Assembly (NCBI GenBank): GCA_947625655.1
Contig: CANQPD010000001.1
Location: 62,001 to 126,000 of the forward strand
DNA from: an uncultured Dysosmobacter sp.
Lineage (GTDB): Bacteria > Bacillota > Clostridia > Oscillospirales > Oscillospiraceae
Direction of reading: 5' to 3'
DNA length: 64,000 bases
Shown here in pieces: positions 35,995 through 44,797 of this stretch (position 1 is its first letter; each line of letters opens with the position of its first letter). The notes under the pieces are model-generated. The model was not told the origin of the DNA. It made no database searches and saw only the letters and a list, made by a program, of their open reading frames with translations. The translations under genes and the position numbers were made by a program.

Positions 35995-36243
35995 TTGCGG
36001 AGACATTTGGTTGGAGCGGCCCGGTGCGGCAGGCTCCCGGTCCGGTATTATCTGCTGGAGGGCAGGGAAGGAGACGGACGGCGGGCATACGGGATCCTGG
36101 TGGAGGGCGGCGGAGACAGGCAGGCGGTGCCGTCGGTCACATCCTCCAGGCAGCGTGCTGAGGCGCTGTTGGCGATGTTGATGCGGGGGCGTGTTACACC
36201 GACAACGGCGCGGGATGTGGTGGAGGACTGGATTTTGACCTGA
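35995..36243 (+). CDS. DUF6514 family protein
   Basis: 82 residues from a TTG start at 35995, 8 bases after a GGAGG site. The pattern VRYYLLEG...AYGILVEGG...VPSVTSSRQRAEALLAMLMRGRVTPTTARDVVEDWI matches DUF6514, short Clostridia proteins of unknown function with a beta-sheet and C-terminal helix. A GTG at 35941 in the same frame lies at the likely -10 box (TGATATGCT) and is less credible. It is 98 bases before glnS, which has its own promoter. Confidence 0.75.
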   Translation: MRRHLVGAARCGRLPVRYYLLEGREGDGRRAYGILVEGGGDRQAVPSVTSSRQRAEALLAMLMRGRVTPTTARDVVEDWILT

Positions 36244-36269
36244 AGACGGCGGAAGGGCATGGATTTTCC

Positions 36270-36298
36270 TTGCAATTTTCATGGGGATTTTGTATAAT
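36270..36298 (+). promoter_or_regulatory. glnS promoter
   Basis: TTGCAA, 17 bases, TATAAT; strong sigma-A match. No T-box sequence is visible between it and glnS, so regulation differs from alaS. Confidence 0.85.
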
Positions 36299-36341
36299 AT
36301 GGTCCTGTGTTGAAAACTTGCATAGGGAGGATGAAAAGCCC

Positions 36342-38042
36342 ATGGCAGAAGAGATCAAGAATGTGCAGGGAGAGGCGCCGGAGAGCCGGAACTTCATCCA
36401 CGCTTTTATTGAGGAGGACATCGCCCCCGGCGGGCAGTATGAGGGGATGACGGTCCACACCCGTTTTCCGCCGGAGCCCAACGGCTATCTGCATATCGGC
36501 CACTGCAAGGCCCTGACCATCGACTTCGGCACCGCCGAAAAGTACGGCGGCCTGTGCAACCTGCGGATGGACGACACCAACCCCACCAAAGAGGACGAGG
36601 AGTATGTGGAGGCCATCAAAGAGGATATCCACTGGCTGGGCTTTGACTGGGATGACCGTTTTTATTATGCGTCCGACTATTTTGACACCATGTATGAGTA
36701 CGCCGTGGCCCTCATCAAAAAGGGCCTGGCCTATGTCTGCCAGCTGACGCCGGAGCAGTTCAAGGAATACCGGGGCAGCATCGGCGTGCCCGCCAAGAGC
36801 CCTTACCGGGACAGGCCCATCGAAGAGAGCCTGGACCTGTTTGAGCGGATGAAAAACGGCGAATTCCCCGACGGCGCCATGACCCTGCGGGCCAGGATCG
36901 ACCTGAACAGCGGCAACTTCAATATGCGGGATCCCGTCATCTACCGCATCAACCACCTGCCCCACCACCGCCAGGGAAACAAGTGGTGCATCTATCCCAT
37001 GTACGACTTTGCCCACCCCATTGAAGATGCCCTGGAGGGGATTACCCACTCTCTGTGCTCACTGGAATTTGAGAACCACCGCCCCCTGTACGACTGGGTG
37101 GTGAGCAATGTCCCCATTCCTTACCACAAGCCCCGGCAGATCGAATTCGCCCGCCTGGGCATCGACCACACGGTCATGAGCAAGCGGAAGCTCCGCCGCC
37201 TGGTGGAGGACGGCAGGGTCTCCGGCTGGGACGATCCCCGGATGCCCACCTTGTGCGGCCTGCGCCGCCGGGGATATACGCCCCGGTCCATCCGCAATTT
37301 CTGCGAGCGCATCGGCGTTGCCAAAAGCACCAACGTGGTGGAATACGGTTTCCTGGAGCACTGCCTGCGGGAGGATCTGAACGAGACCGCCCAGCGGGTT
37401 ATGGCTGTCACCCGGCCGATTAAGCTGACCATCACCAACTATCCGGCGGACAAGCAGGAGACTGTCACCGTGGAGAACAATCCCGTGGATCCCAACGCGG
37501 GCACCCGGGAGGTGGCGTTTTCCCGCGATTTGTGGATCGAGGCCGACGATTTTCTGGAGACCCCGGTGCCCAAGTACAAGCGCCTGTTCCCCGGCGGGCC
37601 GGAATGCCGGCTGAAGGGCGCGTACCTCATCACCTGCACCGGCTGCGTCAAGGACGAGGACGGCAATGTCACGGAAGTCCTGTGCGAATACGATCCAGAC
37701 AGCCGGGGCGGCGATCCCGCCGATGGCCGGAAGGTGAAGGGCGCCACCATCCACTGGGTGGACGCCGCCACCGCCGTGGACGCCGAGGTGCGGCTGTACG
37801 ACGACCTGTTCCTGGACGCGGCTCCCGACGCGGCGGACAAGGACTTTCTGGAGTGCCTGAACCCCAACTCCCTGGAGATCCTCACCGGCTGCAAGGTGGA
37901 GGCGGGGCTTAAGGACGCCGCGGCGCCCGCCAGTTTCCAGTTTATGCGCCTGGGCTACTTCTGCCTGGACAACAAGGACTCCAAGCCGGGCCATCTGGTG
38001 TTCAACCGCAGTGTGTCTTTGAAGGACAGCTTCAAAAAATGA
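36342..38042 (+). CDS. glnS: Glutamine--tRNA ligase
   Basis: 566 residues. Class I core with the HIGH-like PNGYLHIGHCKAL, NLRMDDTNPTKE and VMSKRKLRRLVEDG (KMSKS loop), plus the two anticodon-binding beta-barrels at the C-terminus. GlnRS is patchy in Clostridia, most of which use the amidotransferase route; it was acquired by lateral transfer in bacterial ancestry. The start at 36342 follows GGGAGG at 36325-36330, 11 bases away, which is slightly long. Strong terminator after the stop. Confidence 0.97.
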   Translation: MAEEIKNVQGEAPESRNFIHAFIEEDIAPGGQYEGMTVHTRFPPEPNGYLHIGHCKALTIDFGTAEKYGGLCNLRMDDTNPTKEDEEYVEAIKEDIHWLGFDWDDRFYYASDYFDTMYEYAVALIKKGLAYVCQLTPEQFKEYRGSIGVPAKSPYRDRPIEESLDLFERMKNGEFPDGAMTLRARIDLNSGNFNMRDPVIYRINHLPHHRQGNKWCIYPMYDFAHPIEDALEGITHSLCSLEFENHRPLYDWVVSNVPIPYHKPRQIEFARLGIDHTVMSKRKLRRLVEDGRVSGWDDPRMPTLCGLRRRGYTPRSIRNFCERIGVAKSTNVVEYGFLEHCLREDLNETAQRVMAVTRPIKLTITNYPADKQETVTVENNPVDPNAGTREVAFSRDLWIEADDFLETPVPKYKRLFPGGPECRLKGAYLITCTGCVKDEDGNVTEVLCEYDPDSRGGDPADGRKVKGATIHWVDAATAVDAEVRLYDDLFLDAAPDAADKDFLECLNPNSLEILTGCKVEAGLKDAAAPASFQFMRLGYFCLDNKDSKPGHLVFNRSVSLKDSFKK

Positions 38043-38052
38043 GATGAAACCT

Positions 38053-38090
38053 GAAAGAAGCAGGGCGCCCTCCGGCGCCCTGCTTCTTTC
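38053..38090. terminator. Bidirectional terminator between glnS and PaaI gene
   Basis: GAAAGAAGCAGGGCGCC, four-base loop and the exact complement. Its last two bases overlap the stop codon of the converging thioesterase gene. Confidence 0.88.
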
Positions 38091-38499
38091 AAAATTCGAT
38101 TTTCTGTTCCGTTTGGAAAAAGGTGAATGTGCCCGTGCCCAGCAGCGTTCCGTTTTGATCGGTGACCCTCGCTTCGTAGACACAGACGGTCTTTCCGGTT
38201 TTGATCTCCGCGGCCTCGGCGGTCAGGGTGTCGCCCAATTTGGCACTGCGGAAAAAGTTGTAGCTGGCGTTCATGGTCACAGCCACGCGGCCATGGGCGG
38301 CCATGGCGGAGCCGCAGGCGGTGTCGGCCATGGAGAAATAGATCCCGCCGTGGGGGACCTTCAGCGGGTTCAGATCCTCCGGACCGATGGTCTTGCGCAC
38401 CTTGGCGTGTCCGGGGCCGATTTCCGTTACAAAGATGCCCAGCCGCGTGACGGCGGGATTATTGGCGTTGCGGTATTCTGCGATTTTCTGGAAATCCAT
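38089..38499 (-). CDS. PaaI family hotdog-fold thioesterase
   Basis: 136 residues. Hotdog-fold acyl-CoA thioesterase; motif NPLKVPHGGIYFSMADTACGSAM contains the conserved HGG and the acidic residue of the active site. Substrates in the family are aryl- or short acyl-CoA. Start at ATG 38499 with AAAGGAGTGG upstream; longer in-frame starts run into the promoter. Single gene, convergent to glnS. Confidence 0.9.
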   Translation of the reverse strand: MDFQKIAEYRNANNPAVTRLGIFVTEIGPGHAKVRKTIGPEDLNPLKVPHGGIYFSMADTACGSAMAAHGRVAVTMNASYNFFRSAKLGDTLTAEAAEIKTGKTVCVYEARVTDQNGTLLGTGTFTFFQTEQKIEF

Positions 38500-38526
38500 G
38501 GGACCCACTCCTTTCCTTTTGGGGCC

Positions 38527-38555
38527 ATTGTACACTTTCCACGGGAAAATGTCCA
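38527..38555 (-). promoter_or_regulatory. Promoter of the PaaI thioesterase gene
   Basis: Minus strand: TGGACA, 17 bases, TACAAT, 28 bases upstream of the start codon. Confidence 0.7.
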
Positions 38556-38628
38556 TTTGTTCGAAAAAAGATTTGTACAAAACTGCCTTTGTGGCCAGGG
38601 GAAAAAGACGGTATATTAGTATCACAAC

Positions 38629-38758
38629 GTGTGGTGAACTGCGTAAATCCGGTTGCAGGCCGCGCGTTTCTTTTTTGCCGTTTTGAAAAAACGGGATACG
38701 GAGTGTGTGGCCAGTGGCGTAAATCCAGCTTTCTGACCATGCGCTTTATTTTTTTGCC
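38629..38758 (+). repeat. Tandem duplicated leader element ahead of MATE gene
   Basis: Two units of about 51-54 bases, 76 bases apart: GTGTGG-6 bases-GCGTAAATCC, about 18 less conserved bases, then a T-rich run ending TTTTTTGCC. Unit a is 38629-38679 and unit b 38705-38758. They lie after a possible -10 (TATATT, 38612-38617) and before the ribosome site of the broken MATE gene, so they would be transcribed as leader RNA. No known riboswitch class was recognised. Confidence 0.65.
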
Positions 38759-38780
38759 TAGAAAGGGAGGACCATTCCAA

Positions 38781-40172
38781 ATGAACGAATCCAATGCCAA
38801 CACGTTCCTGGAACAGGAAAAACTGGGGACGCTGATGCGGAAATACGCCGTCCCCTGCATCATCTCGCTGCTGGTGGCGGCGCTTTACAACATCGTGGAT
38901 CAGATCTTCATTGCCAACGCCGATTACCTCGGCTCTTACGGCAACGCCGCCAACGGCGTCGTGTTCCCGCTGACGGTGGTGGCGCTGGCCATTGCCGTGA
39001 TGATCGGCGACGGCTGCTGCGCCTATGTCAGCATCTGCCTGGGAGCCAGGAACCGGGAGAACGCCCACAGGAGCATCGGCAGCGCCACACTGCTGTGCAT
39101 CATCAGCAGCGTGCTCCTGACCATCATCTATCTGGCCTTTCAGGAGCCGCTTCTCACCGCTTTCGGCGGCCGGGTCAACAACGAGACCTTTGTCCAGGCC
39201 AAGGAGTATTTCTTCTAGATCACCCTGAGCGTACCGTTTTATATGTTCGGCCAGGCGCTGAACCCCATCATCCGTTCCGACGGAAGCCCCAAGTTCGCCA
39301 TGGCGTCCACGCTGGCCGGCGCCGCTGTTAATATCGTGCTGGACCCCGTTTTTATTTTCGGCTTCAAATGGGGAATGATGGGCGCGGCGGTGGCCACTGT
39401 CCTGGGACAGATCCTCACAGCGGCTCTGGCGGTTTGGTATATGTGCCACATGAAGGTGGTCCGCCTGCGGCGGGAGAGCTTCCGCCTCCATCCCGCGCTG
39501 GCGAAAAAGTATCTGCCGCTGGGCATTTGCAGCTTCCTCTCCCAGATCTCCCTGGTGGCAGCCATGGCAGCCATCAACAATATGATCCGCAAGTACGGCG
39601 CGCTGGACGAGATCTTCGGCCAGGAGCAGTACGCGCAGATCCCCATGGCGGTGGTGAGCATCGTCATGAAGTTCTTCCAGATCATCATTTCCATCTCTGT
39701 GGGCACCGCCGCCGGCTGCATCCCCATCGTGGGATATAACATCGGCGCCGGACGGAATGACCGGGCCAAGGGCCTGTTCACCCGCCTGCTGGCCGTGGAG
39801 GCGCTGGTGGGCGCGGCCGCGCTGCTGATCGTGGAGCTGTTCCCGGCGCAGCTGATCGGCATTTTCGGCGCGAAAAACGAGAGCGTCCATTATACGCAGT
39901 TTGCCGTCCGCTGCTTCCGGATCTATCTCTGCATGCTGCCGCTGGCAACGGTGAACAAGGCCACCTTCATCTACCTCCAATCCCTGGGCAAGGCGCTGCT
40001 GTCCACCGTGCTGTCCATGGTCCGTGAGGTGGTGTTTGGCGTGGGCTTCGCCCTGCTGCTGCCGCTGTTTTTCGCACTGGACGGCGTGCTGTATTCCATG
40101 CCCGTCTCTGACGTGCTGACCTTTGTCATCTCCGCCGTCGCTATCGTTCACACCTATCGGACATTGAAGTAA
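38781..40172 (+). pseudogene. MATE efflux transporter gene interrupted by an in-frame TAG
   Basis: The frame from ATG 38781 (after GGGAGG) encodes the first part of a MATE pump (LMRKYAVPCIISLLVAALYNIVDQIFIA) up to AKEYFF, then TAG at 39216-39218, then continues without frame change (ITLSVPFYMFGQALNPIIRSDGSPKFAM) to 40172. Both parts together give about 463 codons, the full family length. A Trp codon commonly stands at this place in relatives, so a single TGG-to-TAG change explains it. The rest is undamaged, so the event is recent, or the stop is read through, or it is a sequencing error. Confidence 0.85.
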
Positions 40173-40182
40173 GGAGGCCGTT

Positions 40183-40767
40183 ATGAAAAACAGGATCATC
40201 ACCATCAGCCGGGAATTCGGCAGCGGCGGGCGGACCGTCGGCAAGCTGGCGGCCCAGAAGCTGGACATCCCCTGCTACGACCAGGAGGTGATCGAAAAGA
40301 TCGCCCAGCAGAGCGGCTTTTCCCCGGCGTATATCAAGGAGCAGGGCGAATACGCCGTCCGGGCCGGATGGCTGTCCAACGCCCTGGCCAGCCGCTTTTC
40401 CAACGGCCTGACCAGCCAGGACCAGCTTTGGCTGATCCAGCGGAAGGTCATTCTGGAGCTGGCGGAGAAGGGCCCCTGCGTCCTTGTGGGCCGCTGCGCG
40501 GACTACATTCTGCGGGAGGAGGCCGACTGCCTGACCGTGTTTATCCACGCCAATATGGACAAGCGGGCGGAGCGCATCGTCCAGGTCTACGGCGAGCGGG
40601 AGGAGACCCCGGAAAAGCGCCTGCGGGACAAGGACAAGCGCCGGGCTGCCTACTATCAGTTCTACACGGACATGACCTGGGGCGACGCGCGGCATTACGA
40701 CGTCGCCCTGGACAGCGGCGTTTTCGGCATCGAAAAATGCGTGTCCACCCTGGTGCATCTGTACTGA
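40183..40767 (+). CDS. Cytidylate kinase-like family protein
   Basis: 194 residues with P-loop ISREFGSGGRTVGKLAA, DxE pair YDQEVIEKIAQQSG, and VLVGRCADYIL, all typical of the cytidylate-kinase-like (Cytidylate_kin2) family. It is distinct from the real cmk at 51487. Substrate unknown; these are common in gut Clostridia, often near transporters. It begins 10 bases after the MATE gene (ribosome site AAGGAGG), implying one transcript. Terminator follows. Confidence 0.88.
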   Translation: MKNRIITISREFGSGGRTVGKLAAQKLDIPCYDQEVIEKIAQQSGFSPAYIKEQGEYAVRAGWLSNALASRFSNGLTSQDQLWLIQRKVILELAEKGPCVLVGRCADYILREEADCLTVFIHANMDKRAERIVQVYGEREETPEKRLRDKDKRRAAYYQFYTDMTWGDARHYDVALDSGVFGIEKCVSTLVHLY

Positions 40768-40794
40768 CAGATTGGGACCGCCGGTAAAACCGTC

Positions 40795-40822
40795 AAAAAG
40801 AGACCCGGAAGGGTCTCTTTTT
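40795..40822. terminator. Bidirectional terminator before sigG
   Basis: AAAAAGAGACCC-GGAA-GGGTCTCTTTTT; between converging genes. Confidence 0.88.
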
Positions 40823-40825
40823 CTT

Positions 40826-41596
40826 TTAGATATTCTTTTTAATGGTATTGATGGCGCCCTTTTCCAGCCGGCTGACCTGGGCCTGGGAGATGCCCACCTC
40901 GGCGGAGACCTCCATCTGGGTCTTGCCCTCGTAAAACCGCAGGGACAGGATGCGCCGCTCCCGGTCGTCCAGCCGCTTCAGCGCGTCCTTCAGCGCGATG
41001 CGGTCCGTCCAGTTCTCGTCGTTGTTCTTTGCGTCGCTGACCTGGTCCATGACGCAGATGGCGTCGCCGCCGTCGGAGTACACCGGCTCGTACAAAGACA
41101 CCGGGTCCACGATGGCGTCCATGGCGAAAACCACCTCCTCCCGGGGGATGCCCAGCTCCGCGGCGATCTGCTCCACCGTGGGCTCCCGCTGGGACTCCGC
41201 AATGAGCCGGTCCCGGACCTGCAGCACCCGATAGGCGGTGTCCCGCGTGCTGCGGGAGACGCGGATGGCGCTGTTGTCCCGCAGATAGCGGCGGATCTCG
41301 CCGATGATCATGGGCACGCCGTAGGTGGAAAATTTCACCGGTTGGCTGATGTCGAAATTGTCAATGGCCTTGATCAGGCCCACGCAGCCAACCTGAAACA
41401 GGTCGTCCGCGTTCTCTCCCCGGCTGGAAAACCGCTGGATCACGGAGAGCACCAGCCGCAGATTGCCCTCGATCAGCTGGCGGCGGGCCTCCTGGTCGCC
41501 CTCCTTGGTCCGGCGCAGAAGCTCCGTGGTCTCCTCGTTTTTCAGGACCTTCAGTTTTGCCGTGTTGACGCCCGCGATCTCGACCTTTCCCTGCAT
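40826..41596 (-). CDS. sigG: RNA polymerase sporulation sigma factor SigG
   Basis: 256 residues. Late forespore sigma factor. The N-terminus KVEIAGVNTAKLKVLKNEE is typical of sigma-G and binds its inhibitors. Region 2 reads GCVGLIKAIDNFDISQPVKFSTYGVPMIIGEIRRYLRD, region 3 REPTVEQIAAELGI, and region 4 RILSLRFYEGKTQMEVSAEVGISQAQVSRLEK. Divergent from ymxH, as in many Clostridia. It implies that the organism can form spores or descends from spore formers. Confidence 0.96.
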   Translation of the reverse strand: MQGKVEIAGVNTAKLKVLKNEETTELLRRTKEGDQEARRQLIEGNLRLVLSVIQRFSSRGENADDLFQVGCVGLIKAIDNFDISQPVKFSTYGVPMIIGEIRRYLRDNSAIRVSRSTRDTAYRVLQVRDRLIAESQREPTVEQIAAELGIPREEVVFAMDAIVDPVSLYEPVYSDGGDAICVMDQVSDAKNNDENWTDRIALKDALKRLDDRERRILSLRFYEGKTQMEVSAEVGISQAQVSRLEKGAINTIKKNI

Positions 41597-41735
41597 GAAA
41601 GCCGCCCCCTGATCTTCTGAAAACTTCTGAGGTCAGTATTTCCCCCGGCGTTTTTTCCTATACTGGGAGCTTTTGTCACATTGTGGGCGCATAGGACATC
41701 CGCATCCCCGCATAGGGTCTTGCAGGGAGGGGATC

Positions 41736-42023
41736 ATGATGCAGTGCAGGATCAGAGACTTGCGTTGTAAGGAAGTCATCAATATTTGCGACGGCTGCCG
41801 CCTCGGCTTTGTCTCCGACGTGGACGTCCGGGTGCCGGAGGGACAGGTGGCTGCCATTGTGGTCAACGGCCCCTGCCGCTTTTTCGGCCTGTTCGGCAGG
41901 GGGGAGGAGTTCTACATCCCCTGGGACTGCATTCAGCGCATCGGGGACGACATCATCCTTATCGACAAGCCCTTCCAGCGCCGGGACCCCAGCCTGGAGC
42001 GGAAGCGGCGGCGGAAATTCTGA
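41736..42023 (+). CDS. ymxH: YlmC/YmxH family sporulation protein
   Basis: 95 residues, one PRC-barrel domain: RIRDLRCKEVINICDGCRLGFVSDVDV...GPCRFFGLFGRGEEFYIPWDCIQRIGDDIILID. PRC-barrels bind partner proteins or RNA; YlmC/YmxH are expressed in sporulation. Start at ATG 41736 after GGGAGGGG; the next codon is also ATG. The tail is strongly basic (LERKRRRKF). Confidence 0.92.
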   Translation: MMQCRIRDLRCKEVINICDGCRLGFVSDVDVRVPEGQVAAIVVNGPCRFFGLFGRGEEFYIPWDCIQRIGDDIILIDKPFQRRDPSLERKRRRKF

Positions 42024-42092
42024 AACCTGGGCCGGACGGCCGGAATTTTGGGTGAATTGCTGGGATTTTACCAGATTTTTTGTAAAAACTAC

Positions 42093-42121
42093 TTGCATGA
42101 GAATTTCGGTTGTGGTATTAT
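42093..42121 (+). promoter_or_regulatory. rpsB-tsf promoter
   Basis: TTGCAT, 17 bases, TATTAT. Transcription would begin near 42128, leaving a leader of about 115 bases (to 42242) with GC-rich dyads but no T-box or known motif that I can name. Ribosomal-protein leaders in this position often bind the S2 protein. Confidence 0.75.
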
Positions 42122-42242
42122 ATTTCAGCATTCCGCACGGTGCGTCGACTTTCTGTTCGTGCCCAGGTCAAAGCAATGGGTCAGCAGGGGGGATGAAGCC
42201 GCCGGAGGTAAAAACGAAATTGATTTGGAGGAACAAACAACT

Positions 42243-42980
42243 ATGGCAAATTCTAGCGTCGTATCCATGAAGGCCCTGCTGGAGGCAGGCGTCCACTTCG
42301 GTCACCAGACCCGCCGTTGGAACCCCAAGATGGCTCCCTATATCTACACCGAGCGCAACGGCATCTATATCGTGGACCTGCAGAAGACCGTCCGCAAGCT
42401 GGAGGAGGCCTATAACTTCGTCCGCCAGCTCAGCGAAAGCGGCCAGTCTCTGCTGTTCGTCGGCACCAAGAAGCAGGCCCAGGAGGCCATCCGCGAGGAG
42501 GCCACCCGCTGCGGCCAGTACTATGTCAACGCCCGCTGGCTGGGCGGCATGATGACCAACTTCAAGACCATGCGCACCCGTGTGGACCGTCTGACCCAGC
42601 TGAAGACCATGCAGGCCGACGGCACCTTCGACATGCTGCCCAAGAAGGAAGTCATGAAGCATCTGGGCGAGATCGAGAAGCTGGAGAAGTACCTGGGCGG
42701 CGTGAAGGAAATGAAGAAGCTGCCCGGCGCCCTGTTCATCGTGGATACCCGCAAGGAGCGCAACGCCATCGCTGAGGCCCACAAGCTGGGCATCCCCGTG
42801 GTTGCCATCGCCGATACCAACTGCGATCCCGACGAGATCGACTATGTCATCCCCGGCAACGACGACGCGATCCGCGCCATCAAGCTGATCTCTTCCATCA
42901 TGGCCAACGCCGTGCTGGAGGGCAAGCAGGGCGAGCAGACCGAAGAGGCCGCCGCCGAAAAGGCCGAGGACGCCGAGTAA
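42243..42980 (+). CDS. rpsB: 30S ribosomal protein S2
   Basis: 245 residues, normal size. Starts [30 protein letters not shown] and has the S2 signatures [21 protein letters not shown] and [24 protein letters not shown]; the tail is Glu/Ala-rich. Ribosome site GGAGG 9 bases before the ATG. It forms the classical pair with tsf, 56 bases downstream. Confidence 0.98.
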   Translation: MANSSVVSMKALLEAGVHFGHQTRRWNPKMAPYIYTERNGIYIVDLQKTVRKLEEAYNFVRQLSESGQSLLFVGTKKQAQEAIREEATRCGQYYVNARWLGGMMTNFKTMRTRVDRLTQLKTMQADGTFDMLPKKEVMKHLGEIEKLEKYLGGVKEMKKLPGALFIVDTRKERNAIAEAHKLGIPVVAIADTNCDPDEIDYVIPGNDDAIRAIKLISSIMANAVLEGKQGEQTEEAAAEKAEDAE

Positions 42981-43036
42981 TCAGGTCTGTTCAGGCGCTG
43001 CGCGCTTTGATACCAACTATATTGGAGGAAACGAAA

Positions 43037-43954
43037 ATGGCTTTTACTGCAGCTGATGTTAAGAATCTGCGCGAAATGACCGGCGTGGGTATGATGGATT
43101 GCAAGAAGGCGCTGACGGAGTCCGACGGCGATATGGACAAGGCCGTCGAGTGGCTGCGTGAGAAGGGCATGGCCGCCTCTGCCAAGAAGGCCGGCCGCAT
43201 CGCCGCCGAGGGCATGGCTTACGCCGCAGTGATCGACGGCGTGGGCGTTGTGGTCGAGGTCAACGCCGAGACCGACTTCGTGGGCAAGAACGAAAAGTTT
43301 GTGGACTTTGTCAAGGGCGTGGCCGCCACCGTGGCCAAGGAGAATCCCGCCGATATGGACGCTCTGATGGAGTGCAAGTATGCCGGCACCGACATGACCG
43401 TGACCCAGCAGCAGCAGGAGATGGTCCTGGTCATCGGAGAGAATATCAAGGTCCGCCGCTTTGCCCGCTTTGCTGACGGTGTGTCCGTGGCCTATGTCCA
43501 CGCCGGCGGCAAGATCGGCGTGCTGGTGAACCTGGAGACCGACCTGCCCGCCGAGAAGGTGGAAGAGGCCGGCAAGGACGCCGCCATGCAGATCGCCGCT
43601 CTGAACCCCCGTTTCTGGGACAAGTCTCAGGTCACGGAGGATGTCCTGGCGGAGGAGAAGAAGATCATGCTGGCCCAGATGGCCAACGACCCCAAGATGG
43701 CCGGCAAGCCCGAGGCCGTCCGCGAGAAGATCGTTCTGGGCAAGATGAACAAGTTCTATGCCGAAAACTGCCTGCTGCAGCAGGAGTTCGTCAAGGACAA
43801 TTCCATGACCGTGGAGAAGTATATCGCCTCTGTGGCCAAGGCCCAGGGCGGCACCATCACCTTCAAGGATGCCGTGCGTTTCGAGAAGGGCGAGGGCATT
43901 GAGAAGAAGCAGGAGAACTTCGCCGCGGAGATCGCCTCCATGGTGAAGGGCTGA
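43037..43954 (+). CDS. tsf: Translation elongation factor Ts
   Basis: 305 residues. Nucleotide exchange factor for EF-Tu. TDFV motif in VEVNAETDFVGKNEKF contacts EF-Tu; N-terminal UBA-like domain (VKNLREMTGVGMMDCKKAL). Ribosome site GGAGG 7 bases before the ATG. Followed by a strong terminator. Confidence 0.98.
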   Translation: MAFTAADVKNLREMTGVGMMDCKKALTESDGDMDKAVEWLREKGMAASAKKAGRIAAEGMAYAAVIDGVGVVVEVNAETDFVGKNEKFVDFVKGVAATVAKENPADMDALMECKYAGTDMTVTQQQQEMVLVIGENIKVRRFARFADGVSVAYVHAGGKIGVLVNLETDLPAEKVEEAGKDAAMQIAALNPRFWDKSQVTEDVLAEEKKIMLAQMANDPKMAGKPEAVREKIVLGKMNKFYAENCLLQQEFVKDNSMTVEKYIASVAKAQGGTITFKDAVRFEKGEGIEKKQENFAAEIASMVKG

Positions 43955-43970
43955 TTCGCCGGATTTTTTC

Positions 43971-44002
43971 AAAGAGCGGACGCAAAAGCGTCCGCTCTTT
44001 TT
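43971..44002 (+). terminator. Terminator after tsf
   Basis: AAAGAGCGGACGC-AAAA-GCGTCCGCTCTTTTT. Confidence 0.92.
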
Positions 44003-44061
44003 ATGCTGTGCTGCCCGCGCGTGCCTCTGTTTCCCGGAGGCCCAGGCAGTCTGGATTTTCC

Positions 44062-44090
44062 TTGTGTTTTACAGAGAAATCTGGTATAAT
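44062..44090 (+). promoter_or_regulatory. Promoter of the S2P-scpA-scpB cluster
   Basis: TTGTGT, 17 bases, TATAAT with the extended -10 TGG. Confidence 0.8.
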
Positions 44091-44127
44091 CACCAAGTAT
44101 ATTGGAGCATTATGACTGGAGAGAATT

Positions 44128-44787
44128 ATGCTGCACTATCTGCAAGAGCTGTTCCGGGCGTTGGATGTCGCTTCTCTGGGCGACGCCGCGCTTCGGGTGG
44201 CTGCGATCTTCCTGTGCCTGACAGTCCATGAGACCTGCCACGGATTGGCCGCGTATGCCCTGGGGGACCCCACCGCCAAATCCATGCACCGGCTGTCGCT
44301 GAATCCTCTGCGCCATATCGACTGGTTCGGCCTTTTGATGATGTTCATAGCCGGCTTCGGCTGGGCAAAGCCGGTGCCTGTTGACCCGCGGTATTTCAAA
44401 AAGCCAAAGCAGGGAATGGCCGTCACGGCGCTGGCCGGGCCGGCATCCAATTTTCTGCTGGCGCTTTTGCTGATGCTTGTCAGTAAAGTGATTTATCTTT
44501 ACGCCCCTTATTCTGCCGGTATGGAAACGCTGTTCAACTTCTGCCTGTACACTGCGGCGCCGCTGTCTATCGGCTTGGGGCTGTTCAACCTGCTGCCCAT
44601 CCCGCCGCTGGACGGCTCCAAGGTCCTGGCGGTGCTGCTGCCGGACCGGGCGTATGTCCAGCTGATGCGCTATGAGCGCTATGGGATGCTGGCGCTGCTC
44701 CTTCTCAGCTGGTTTGGCCTGACGGGCAGATGGATCGGCGATGTCATCATGGCCGTGTACGGCGCGTTTATTAACTTGATCTTTTGA
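44128..44787 (+). CDS. Site-2 protease family (M50) membrane metalloprotease
   Basis: 219 residues, five or so membrane helices. Zinc motif HETCHG in VHETCHGLAAYALGD and the third ligand in LFNLLPIPPLDGSKVL, both inside membrane helices as in S2P proteases. Short type without PDZ or CBS domain, like YwhC relatives; substrate unknown. ScpAB follows without a terminator, an arrangement common in Clostridia. GGAGAG ribosome site. Confidence 0.92.
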   Translation: MLHYLQELFRALDVASLGDAALRVAAIFLCLTVHETCHGLAAYALGDPTAKSMHRLSLNPLRHIDWFGLLMMFIAGFGWAKPVPVDPRYFKKPKQGMAVTALAGPASNFLLALLLMLVSKVIYLYAPYSAGMETLFNFCLYTAAPLSIGLGLFNLLPIPPLDGSKVLAVLLPDRAYVQLMRYERYGMLALLLLSWFGLTGRWIGDVIMAVYGAFINLIF

Positions 44788-44797
44788 GGTGGCTCTT

